The position numbers and the translations under genes are program-made. A DNA stretch of 6,541 nt, taken from an uncultured Clostridia bacterium (GTDB taxonomy: Bacteria; Bacillota; Clostridia; Christensenellales; UBA1242). This document shows positions 1 to 4,740 of this stretch, piece by piece. The stretch spans positions 1-6,541 of the forward strand of contig CALVNU010000051.1 of assembly GCA_944349915.1 (NCBI GenBank), in the 5' to 3' direction. The notes below the pieces were generated by a model, which worked only from the letters and a program-made list of their open reading frames with translations, had not been told where the DNA came from and searched no databases. Position 1 is the first letter of the stretch. Each line of letters begins with the position of its first letter.

Positions 1-84
1 AAAAATATGAAAAAAGTGGGTTATGGAGTAGGAAAGCGCGAATATAAGGAAACAACAGGAATGTTAAAGGTCTATTTGCTATAA
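1..84 (+). CDS. larC: C-terminal end of a LarC-like protein (partial, 5' end outside window)
   Basis: Reading frame 1 is open from the first base to TAA at 82-84 and gives 27 residues ending VGYGVGKREYKETTGMLKVYLL, split here as VGYGVGKREY and KETTGMLKVYLL. The pattern 'GYGxGxR/K ... LKVxL' right at the C-terminus is how LarC (formerly DUF111) proteins end, typically as GYGaGtrd..pNvLRv.L. LarC is the CTP-dependent cyclometallase that inserts nickel into the pyridinium dithiodicarboxylate mononucleotide pincer cofactor of lactate racemase. The assignment rests only on this short tail, and the catalytic parts lie upstream of the window. An in-frame ATG at 7-9 exists but has no ribosome binding site, so a 25-residue free-standing peptide is unlikely. 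About 157 bases separate it from the cupin gene, so shared transcription is possible but not shown. Confidence 0.5.
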   Translation, partial: KNMKKVGYGVGKREYKETTGMLKVYLL

Positions 85-104
85 ATTTTTATAAGATAAG
101 TTTT

Positions 105-134
105 TTGAAATAGAGATATAACAAAAATTATATT
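105..134 (+). promoter_or_regulatory. Possible sigma-A promoter for the cupin/CMD operon
   Basis: TTGAAA at 105-110 and TATATT at 129-134 are separated by 18 bases. This is the best -35/-10 pair between the LarC-like stop and the cupin start, and would give a leader of about 100 bases. The region is extremely AT-rich, so chance matches are frequent, and other -10-like strings (e.g. 157-167) lack a partner at the right distance. The operon could also be read through from upstream, since no terminator is visible after 84. Confidence 0.3.
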
Positions 135-241
135 AAAAACATGTTTGTATTTGCAATATAAGATAATATTTTGAATAATGATAAAAAATCAAATTATTAC
201 AAAAGTTATCGCTTAAAATTTGTTAAATTTAAGAGGAAGTT

Positions 242-646
242 ATGCTGGATAAAAAATTTGTTGAAAATTCAATTTTTGATATTGGCAAGGTTAATCCGTA
301 TGGTAAATATTTTACAGGTGCAAGTTATCTTAATATGCTTGCAAATGGCAAAGTCCCTGTTGGTTTTGTAACTTTTAAGCCAGGTTGCATCAATAATTGG
401 CACAGCCATAGTGGTGGGCAAATTTTACTTGTTACAGATGGAGAAGGCTATTATCAAGAGTGGGGAAAACCTGCTCGAAAACTGCATAAGGGTGATGTGG
501 TAGACATCAAACCAGGTGTAAAACATTGGCATGGTGCAAGCAAAAACAAATGGTTTTCTCATATCGCCATTGAAGTGCCTGGGAATGAAGGACAGGGCGG
601 TTGGTTTGAACCAGTTGACCAGGAAGAGTATTCACAACTTGATTAA
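242..646 (+). CDS. Small single-domain cupin (mandelonitrile-lyase-like family)
   Basis: A 134-residue protein made of one conserved cupin barrel. Cupin motif 1 covers about residues 48-67, with WHSH at 53-56 and GQ at 59-60. Motif 2 covers about 84-98, with GDVVDIKPGVKHWHG. The expected metal ligands are His54, His56, Gln60 and His95. Gln replaces the Glu of classical cupins, as in the manganese-dependent small cupin hydroxynitrile lyases such as that of Granulicella (as I recall its ligands, each one residue lower). The C-terminal WFEPVDQEEY also fits that group. The true substrate in gut-type bacteria is unknown, so hydroxynitrile lyase activity should not be assumed. GAGG at 233-236, five bases before the ATG, supports this start. 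The stop codon abuts the ribosome binding site of the next gene, a carboxymuconolactone-decarboxylase-family protein; these two families are often adjacent or fused, suggesting a joint role in small-molecule or quinone/lactone-type chemistry. No signal peptide, so cytoplasmic. Confidence 0.9.
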   Translation: MLDKKFVENSIFDIGKVNPYGKYFTGASYLNMLANGKVPVGFVTFKPGCINNWHSHSGGQILLVTDGEGYYQEWGKPARKLHKGDVVDIKPGVKHWHGASKNKWFSHIAIEVPGNEGQGGWFEPVDQEEYSQLD

Positions 647-657
647 AGGAGGAAAAT

Positions 658-978
658 ATGAAAAAAGTTACAGCAGGTAGAGACAGTTTGGGAGAATTTG
701 CTCCAAAATTTGCAGAACTTAATGATGATGTTTTGTTTGGACAAGTTTGGGCAAGAGAAAAGCAACTTTCTTTAAAACAACGCTCAATAATCACAGTGGT
801 TGCATTGATTAGTTCGGGGATTTTTGATTCTTCACTTGATTTTCATATTCAAAATGCAAAAAATAATGGCATAACAAAGCAAGAAATGGCAGAGATTATC
901 ACTCATATTGCTTTTTATGTTGGCTGGCCTAAAGCATGGTCTGCTTTCAATAAAGCAAAAGAAATTTATAAAGACTAA
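658..978 (+). CDS. Carboxymuconolactone decarboxylase (CMD) family protein
   Basis: A 106-residue single CMD domain, near the usual size for stand-alone members. The N-terminal block GEFAPKFAELNDDVLFGQVW (residues 12-31), the central LSLKQRSIITVVALISSG (37-54), the 'H..NAKNNGIT..E' segment (63-76) and the closing THIAFYVGWPKAWSAF (82-97) are all typical of the family. There is no cysteine anywhere, so it cannot act by the CxxC peroxidase chemistry of AhpD. It belongs with the PcaC/CMD-like branch, where residues such as Glu34, His63 and His83 are the plausible catalytic candidates. The real substrate is unknown; no protocatechuate pathway genes are visible. AAAGGAGG at 645-652 overlaps the stop of the upstream cupin gene and lies five bases before the ATG, so the two genes are translationally close and surely one operon. 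TAA stop. Confidence 0.9.
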   Translation: MKKVTAGRDSLGEFAPKFAELNDDVLFGQVWAREKQLSLKQRSIITVVALISSGIFDSSLDFHIQNAKNNGITKQEMAEIITHIAFYVGWPKAWSAFNKAKEIYKD

Positions 979-1118
979 CACTTTTGATTATAGACAATAT
1001 TTTTAAATAGGACTTTTAACGGTGCTTTTGCGTTTTTGCAAGGTCTTCCAACTCTTTGTCTTTTGATGTGTTTTAAAAAAGTTTTTGCATTTTTATAGGC
1101 ACATAGCCGTTTATATTT

Positions 1119-1148
1119 AAAATTAATGCAAGTTTTGCATTAATTTTT
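1119..1148 (+). terminator. Hairpin with T run downstream of the CMD gene
   Basis: A perfect 13-bp inverted repeat (1119-1131 with 1135-1147, core AATTAATGCAA) closes on a 3-base loop and its right arm ends in TTTTT. It lies 140 bases after the CMD stop and is the best terminator candidate for that operon. The stem has only two G-C pairs, so it is weaker than usual. The rest of 979-1118 is T-rich and carries no gene that I can support. Confidence 0.45.
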
Positions 1149-1253
1149 GGTGTTTATCAATTGTTGCACCCTTATATTGATTTTATCAAAGTTTGTTTTG
1201 TTGCTTTTATAAAAAGAAACTCTCAAAACAAGCGTAAATTTTATTTTCGTTAT

Positions 1254-1283
1254 AAAAAGCATAGAGTAAAGAGCTTTTTTTTT
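1254..1283 (+). terminator. Weak second terminator-like hairpin with nine T's
   Basis: AAAAAGC at 1254-1260 can pair with GCTTTTT at 1273-1279 across a 12-base loop, and the T run continues to 1283 (nine in a row). The same left arm can instead pair with TGCTTTTATAA near 1200-1211, so two folds compete. It sits just before the promoter of the membrane-protein gene and may insulate it. The low-GC stem makes this uncertain. Confidence 0.3.
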
Positions 1284-1294
1284 GCTTCTTTTAT

Positions 1295-1323
1295 TTGACT
1301 TATTTTGCAAATTTTGCTACCAT
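1295..1323 (+). promoter_or_regulatory. Extended -10 sigma-A promoter for the membrane-protein gene
   Basis: TTGACT at 1295-1300 and TACCAT at 1318-1323 are 17 bases apart, with a TG one base before the -10 (1315-1316), i.e. an extended -10. Transcription would begin near 1330, just before the ribosome binding site. This argues against the upstream TTG at 1305 as a start codon, because it would lie inside the promoter. Confidence 0.55.
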
Positions 1324-1343
1324 ATAAAAAAAGAGGGGAAAAG

Positions 1344-1868
1344 ATGATTTTTGCAATTATAACAATTTTGCTTGGAATTTGCGCTTTTGTCATGCTTACT
1401 CAACCAGCACTTGCGTTTTATGGTGGTGAAGATGGCATTTTTGATTCTATGCATGAATTATTGGAAAAACTTTTTGGAGGGTCATCCAACGGATATGATA
1501 TGCTCACTTTTCAAGAAGGTCAAAACACATATTGGCTTGTTGGAAATATTTTCTTGATTGTAGCAATGGTTTTTTGTGGTTTGATGATTCTCTTTTCAAT
1601 TATCAATATGATTATGTCTTCTGCTGGTAAAAACAAAGTGCTTGGCACTCGTGTGTTTGCAATTTTGTTTTTCTTAACCGCTTTGGTTGCATTGATTATG
1701 TATGTTCTCTACGCAAATCAACTTATGAACACAAATATAGAAGATTTTATTCAAACAATAAAAGATGGCGGAGCGGTATTTACAGTTGGCTATGGTATGA
1801 TTTGCTTTGTTGTTTCGGCGCTTTTGTCAATTATATTTGCAAGTGGCAAAAAGAAAAGCAAAAAATAA
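1344..1868 (+). CDS. Small membrane protein of unknown function (3-4 transmembrane segments)
   Basis: I do not recognise this 174-residue protein. Residues 1-24 form a hydrophobic stretch ending in Ala-Leu-Ala, which looks like a signal peptide with a possible signal peptidase I site or a first membrane segment; it lacks the usual positive N-terminus. A 40-residue acidic/polar segment (25-63) follows, then membrane segments at about 64-91, 104-124 and 144-166. The short loop GKNKVLGTR (95-103) and the tail GKKKSKK (168-174) are positive and therefore predicted cytoplasmic, while the loops at 25-63 and 125-143 would be outside; the topology is self-consistent. The ATG at 1344 is preceded by GAGGGG seven bases earlier. 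A longer frame from TTG at 1305 exists, but it would translate the ribosome binding site and lies in the promoter. It is monocistronic or reads into the gene at 2018 after 149 bases containing an operator-like duplication. Confidence 0.75.
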   Translation: MIFAIITILLGICAFVMLTQPALAFYGGEDGIFDSMHELLEKLFGGSSNGYDMLTFQEGQNTYWLVGNIFLIVAMVFCGLMILFSIINMIMSSAGKNKVLGTRVFAILFFLTALVALIMYVLYANQLMNTNIEDFIQTIKDGGAVFTVGYGMICFVVSALLSIIFASGKKKSKK

Positions 1869-1908
1869 CTTTGCAGTCAAAATGAGGTTTTTAAATTGTG
1901 AAGTTGTA

Positions 1909-1985
1909 AAAACAACATTGTTTAAACCTAAAATTACTTAAAATTATTTGAAAACTAAAATGGATTGAAAACAACATTGTTTAAA
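1909..1985 (+). repeat. Two copies of an 18-bp direct repeat, each holding a 14-bp dyad
   Basis: AAAACAACATTGTTTAAA occurs exactly at 1909-1926 and 1968-1985, 59 bases apart. Inside each, AAACAA-CA-TTGTTT is a perfect dyad (1910-1923 and 1969-1982), the form expected of a dimeric DNA-binding protein site. Similarity extends to a flanking TTG on the left and TAAAAT on the right (1929-1934 and 1988-1993), so a promoter-plus-operator segment seems to have been duplicated. No other copy is in the window. The regulator is unknown. Confidence 0.6.
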
Positions 1986-1993
1986 ATTAAAAT
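1965..1993 (+). promoter_or_regulatory. Promoter for the gene at 2018, with operator-like dyad in the spacer
   Basis: TTGAAA at 1965-1970 and TAAAAT at 1988-1993 are exactly 17 bases apart, and the dyad AAACAACATTGTTT (1969-1982) lies between them, where a bound repressor would block RNA polymerase. The upstream duplicate has TTGTAA (1904-1909) and TAAAAT (1929-1934) but with 19-base spacing, so it may be a weaker promoter or only an auxiliary site. Repression is inferred from geometry only. Confidence 0.55.
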
Positions 1994-2017
1994 TATTAAT
2001 TAAAAATGAGGTGAAAA

Positions 2018-2398
2018 ATGAATTTGCAACTTTTGTCTGAATTATTACAAACCAGCGCGTCGGCCTGTGAGCAATTTATCAAAAGTGAAATGGCACTCAA
2101 TGATGGAGATGTTGATTTATGCCAAAAAGCAAGCAAAGACGGACAGCAACTTATCAAAACTTTGATTGCCGACACTTTTGATGAATTTCAAGAAGAATTT
2201 AATTCTTTGACAAATCAAACAAACGACTATGATTACCCAAATAATTTTGAACTTATCAAAGCGCTCAACAATTTAAGCATCAATGTTGGAGGCATGCTTG
2301 GCGCCGAAGATGACAGAATTTTAAAGATGTATGCAGAAAAGGCTCAACAATCAATCAATACTGTAAAAGAAATTTATTTGGCACTTTTTGAAAATTAA
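2018..2398 (+). CDS. Unrecognised acidic, helical 126-residue protein
   Basis: I do not recognise this gene. The product is a soluble, acidic protein with no signal peptide or membrane segment. Its pattern suggests a bundle of about four helices: residues 1-27 (LSELLQTSASACEQFIKSEM), 32-64 (KASKDGQQLIKTLIADTFDEFQ), 76-92 (NNFELIKALNNLSINVG) and 97-124 (DRILKMYAEKAQQSINTVKE), with a flexible Asn/Asp/Tyr-rich link around 66-75. It has two cysteines. GAGGTG at 2008-2013 is five bases from the ATG, which supports the start. Directly upstream is the duplicated promoter/dyad region, so it is probably separately and tightly regulated. The next gene, cmk, has its own promoter, so there is no evidence of shared function. 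Confidence 0.75.
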   Translation: MNLQLLSELLQTSASACEQFIKSEMALNDGDVDLCQKASKDGQQLIKTLIADTFDEFQEEFNSLTNQTNDYDYPNNFELIKALNNLSINVGGMLGAEDDRILKMYAEKAQQSINTVKEIYLALFEN

Positions 2399-2447
2399 TA
2401 AAACCACTGGAATTATCAACAACTTGAATTATAAATGTTTGCTCAAA

Positions 2448-2476
2448 TTGTCAACATCTTGGCGACAGAATAGAAT
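2448..2476 (+). promoter_or_regulatory. Sigma-A promoter for cmk
   Basis: TTGTCA at 2448-2453 and TAGAAT at 2471-2476, each one base from consensus, are exactly 17 bases apart. Transcription would start near 2483, leaving a leader of about 20 bases with the G-rich ribosome binding site at 2494-2500. Confidence 0.65.
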
Positions 2477-2502
2477 GGCAAAATTTTATATCTGGGGGAG
2501 TT

Positions 2503-3159
2503 ATGTTAAATATAGCAATAGATGGTTATGTTGGAAGTGGCAAGAGCACGCTGGCAAATGAAATTGCCAAAAAGTTGGCTCTAAAAAAACTTGATACTGG
2601 GGCAATTTATCGTTCTATTGCCTGCGAGTATCGCAAAAATTTTGATTTCTTAATAAATGCCGAAAATGTAGAACGACTTGTTAAAAACCTTAAAATCGAA
2701 GTTGTTTTTGAAAAAGGAGTTCAACATGTCAAAATCAATGGCAATGATTATTTTCATCATATAAGAGAAGAGGAGATTTCTATTTTAACTTCTCAAATTT
2801 CTCCATATATTTCAATAAGAGACAAGGTTTTGGCGGTGCAAAGAGAATTTGCTTCTAAATATGATTGCGTTATTGAGGGCAGAGATATCGGAACAGTTGT
2901 TCTGCCAAAAGCCAATTTCAAGTTTTTCTTGACCGGAAGTGAAGAGGTTAGGGCCCAGCGTAGATATGACCAAATCAAAGATAAACAACACATTTCATTT
3001 GAACAAATTTTAAAAGATTTAAAACAGCGCGATTACAATGACACCCATCGCAAAGTTGCACCACTTATTCCTGCAGAAGATGCAATCATTATAGACACAA
3101 CAAATCTTACGCTTGAAGAGACGGTGGATAAATGTATAGACATTATAAAAAATGGCTAA
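2503..3159 (+). CDS. cmk: Cytidylate kinase (CMP/dCMP kinase)
   Basis: Phosphorylates CMP and dCMP with ATP to the diphosphates, in cytoplasmic pyrimidine nucleotide salvage and supply for RNA, DNA and CDP-lipids. The 218 residues match the usual 215-230 length of bacterial Cmk. The P-loop GYVGSGKST is at 8-16. LDTGAIYRS (30-38) is the substrate-site motif following it. GRDIGTVVLP (126-135) is the typical CMP-binding Arg-Asp segment. The lid region has RRY at 153-155, and QRDYNDTHRKVAPL (175-188) is the characteristic RDxxDxxR...PL signature. IDTTNLTLEE follows near 197. The start is set by the family N-terminus, as only two residues precede the first beta strand. The ribosome binding site GGGGGAG (2494-2500) is unusually close, two bases from the ATG if aligned by GGAG, or four if its run of G pairs by wobble. 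It is followed by a bidirectional terminator. The frequent clostridial neighbours ispH and rpsA are absent here. Confidence 0.95.
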   Translation: MLNIAIDGYVGSGKSTLANEIAKKLALKKLDTGAIYRSIACEYRKNFDFLINAENVERLVKNLKIEVVFEKGVQHVKINGNDYFHHIREEEISILTSQISPYISIRDKVLAVQREFASKYDCVIEGRDIGTVVLPKANFKFFLTGSEEVRAQRRYDQIKDKQHISFEQILKDLKQRDYNDTHRKVAPLIPAEDAIIIDTTNLTLEETVDKCIDIIKNG

Positions 3160-3226
3160 AAGTTAACGCAAAACTTGTTATGTCTTACGCATGGCTTGCA
3201 ACACAAAACAGACAACTTGCAAACAA

Positions 3227-3258
3227 AAAAATAGCACCAAAACTTGTGTGCTATTTTT
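3227..3258. terminator. Bidirectional intrinsic terminator between cmk and the convergent operon
   Basis: AAAAATAGCAC (3227-3237) pairs perfectly with GTGCTATTTTT (3248-3258), an 11-bp stem with a 10-base loop. Flanking A runs on the left and T's on the right give a U tract in either direction. The stop codon of the minus-strand gene (3251-3253) lies inside the stem. It follows cmk by 67 bases, in which I see no other feature. Confidence 0.8.
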
Positions 3259-3898
3259 GATTATCATTCTTATTACAATGCAAATTTACAATGTGTTCAA
3301 AAAAGTTGTTATTAAATTCTTTTAAATATTTTACCATGGTAAGCAGAAAATCAAAGTATTTTGGATTATTAAAATATTCTTGGCTGTTCTCGTCATTATT
3401 TACAAACTCGCTTGCATTTTTAGAACTCATTTTAAAGTTTTTATATTCCAGAATTATCGGTTGTTTTTCCATTGAGATTAAGAAATTGTCAAGCATGTGA
3501 CCGCAATAAACCTTTTGCATTTTGATAAAAAAGTTGTAAATTTGTTGATTTTCAAATAACGGCTCAATTGATTTTATTTCGGCTATTCTTTTATGGATAG
3601 CGGTAAAGTTGAGTGCATCGTTAGGTGATAGGCCTCTGCTTAAACCAATCAAATAATATTTTGTTATCAATTCTAATTGAGAAACAAGGCGTTTGCAAGC
3701 AATAAATGTATGTTTAGAAAATTTTTTATTTGTATTTTTTGAAATGCCAATTAAAAGTTCTTTCAATTGTTTTATAAAATAAAATAAATTCTGGCGTAAT
3801 GTTATTTTTTGATTTGAATACCTGCCGTCAAATATTCCATAAAGTTCAGTTTCCGTTGGCACTCGAGGAAAATGTTCATCATTGGCATAATTTGTCAT
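3251..3898 (-). CDS. Unrecognised soluble 215-residue protein, second gene of a minus-strand operon
   Basis: I do not recognise this gene. The product is rich in Asn, Lys, Phe and Tyr, has no signal peptide or membrane segment, and is predicted mostly helical: residues 35-55 (LRQNLFYFIKQLKELLIGIS), 62-88 (SKHTFIACKRLVSQLELITKYY), 93-112 and 115-150, then a polar stretch EFVNNDENSQEYFNNP (163-178) and a last helix about 182-206. The N-terminal 30 residues (NDEHFPRVPTETELYGIFDG) look like an extended segment. AAGGAGA at 3905-3911 is six bases before the ATG, so the start is good. It begins 18 bases after the stop of the 170-residue gene and must share its promoter. It ends with TAG inside the terminator stem. 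The two proteins may form a complex, but this is only inferred from the tight pairing. Confidence 0.75.
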   Translation of the reverse strand: MTNYANDEHFPRVPTETELYGIFDGRYSNQKITLRQNLFYFIKQLKELLIGISKNTNKKFSKHTFIACKRLVSQLELITKYYLIGLSRGLSPNDALNFTAIHKRIAEIKSIEPLFENQQIYNFFIKMQKVYCGHMLDNFLISMEKQPIILEYKNFKMSSKNASEFVNNDENSQEYFNNPKYFDFLLTMVKYLKEFNNNFFEHIVNLHCNKNDNQK

Positions 3899-3916
3899 GT
3901 CGTGTCTCCTTAAATT

Positions 3917-4429
3917 TTATTCATTTTCAGAATTTTCCAAATTCTTGGCAATATCATTCAATTTTTGCAATTCTTCTGTATTTTCTGGAAAATTTTCATT
4001 AAGATATTGACACATGTTGAGAAATTGATTTAAAAGTTCTTGAGAGGTGAGCATAGAAAACAGGCAGGCTTCAAAACAGTCTTTCTTAACATAATGCAAA
4101 ACTTGTTTAATAGTGGACTCATCTGCATTTTCAACAAGAAGTTTCTCAGGGTTTGCTTCTGCAGAAAACTTTTTTAGTTGAGCATCCAGCACAAATAAAA
4201 TTCTTTTGTCAAGTTTGTCAAATTTATAATTTGGGTCTGGTGTAAATTTAACATATTTATCAGACACGAGCACTTTGCCAGAGTTGGTTAAATATGCTTT
4301 TTTATAAATAACCTTATCATCTTGAATATATGGAATGTAAGCATGCTGTCCAGAATTTTTTTTCATTCTGTTTGAAACATTTCCTTTGTTATATTTTAAT
4401 CCATCAAGTTGTCTTGAACTTATTGACAT
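3917..4429 (-). CDS. Unrecognised soluble 170-residue protein, first gene of a minus-strand operon
   Basis: I do not recognise this gene. It appears to have two parts. Residues 1-70 are basic and beta-rich, with repeated aromatic/Lys strands (HAYIPYIQDDKVIYKKAYL at 29-47, then SGKVLVSDKYVKFTPDPNY at 50-68). Residues 73-170 are helical and increasingly acidic, ending in NENFPENTEELQKLNDIAKN plus a short acidic tail. It has no signal peptide or membrane segment. The basic N-terminal part could bind nucleic acid or a partner, but no named motif is visible. AAGGAGA at 4437-4443, seven bases from the ATG, confirms the start. It is transcribed from a near-consensus promoter at 4468-4496 and followed after 18 bases by the 215-residue gene. 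It is divergent from the LRR gene at 4741. Confidence 0.75.
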   Translation of the reverse strand: MSISSRQLDGLKYNKGNVSNRMKKNSGQHAYIPYIQDDKVIYKKAYLTNSGKVLVSDKYVKFTPDPNYKFDKLDKRILFVLDAQLKKFSAEANPEKLLVENADESTIKQVLHYVKKDCFEACLFSMLTSQELLNQFLNMCQYLNENFPENTEELQKLNDIAKNLENSENE

Positions 4430-4467
4430 AGCATTATCTCCTTTTTAAAAATTAATTATGTTTAAAA

Positions 4468-4496
4468 ATTTTAACACTCTTTTTCTTTATTGTCAA
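4468..4496 (-). promoter_or_regulatory. Near-consensus promoter for the 4429-3251 operon
   Basis: On the minus strand, TTGACA (4496-4491) and TAAAAT (4473-4468) are separated by exactly 17 bases. The -35 is perfect and the -10 has one mismatch. The transcript would start near 4461 and carry a leader of about 30 bases with the AAGGAGA site. Confidence 0.7.
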
Positions 4497-4680
4497 TATT
4501 TAGATAGCAAAAATTTTGATAAAACCTGCTATAATTTTGTTTTATATAAAATGTGCTATAACTCAATATGCGATATTGTTTACAATTCGTGGCGCTAAAT
4601 GAATAAAAGGGCATAGATAGCAAAAGTGCACAAAAAATAAGAAAAAAATATAACATTTTTCAACTAACCTAAAAAAACTA

Positions 4681-4709
4681 TTGAAATCTTAAAATTTTTG
4701 ATATATAAT
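4681..4709 (+). promoter_or_regulatory. Near-consensus promoter for the LRR protein gene
   Basis: TTGAAA at 4681-4686 and a perfect TATAAT at 4704-4709 are 17 bases apart. Transcription would begin near 4716, about 25 bases before the start codon. The divergent interval 4497-4680 between the two promoters is AT-rich and carries no gene I can support. Confidence 0.75.
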
Positions 4710-4740
4710 AAAACTATCATAGTATATAGGAGATATGATT

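Noticed and set aside
507..794. A 95-codon minus-strand frame across the cupin/CMD junction
   Set aside because: It lies opposite two well-supported genes with conserved motifs and has no ribosome binding site.
975..1131. A roughly 50-codon Lys-rich open frame on the minus strand after the CMD gene
   Set aside because: It has no start codon before the preceding in-frame stop, no ribosome binding site, and its composition follows from T-rich DNA.
1305..1343. A longer N-terminus for the membrane protein starting at TTG 1305
   Set aside because: It would add a positive n-region, but that peptide is simply the translated ribosome binding site. No Shine-Dalgarno sequence precedes 1305 and it lies inside the promoter.
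4527..4561. Two TGCTATAA strings that look like extended -10 promoters on the plus strand
   Set aside because: Neither has a -35 at a suitable distance, and the region is so AT-rich that such strings arise by chance; the pair at 4681-4709 explains LRR transcription.
4471..4656. A 61-codon minus-strand frame with a hydrophobic, signal-like N-terminus
   Set aside because: The ribosome binding site is poor (only AGGTTAG-like) and the composition is that of random AT-rich DNA. The frame overlaps the -35/-10 of the operon at 4429. A real small secreted peptide cannot be fully excluded.
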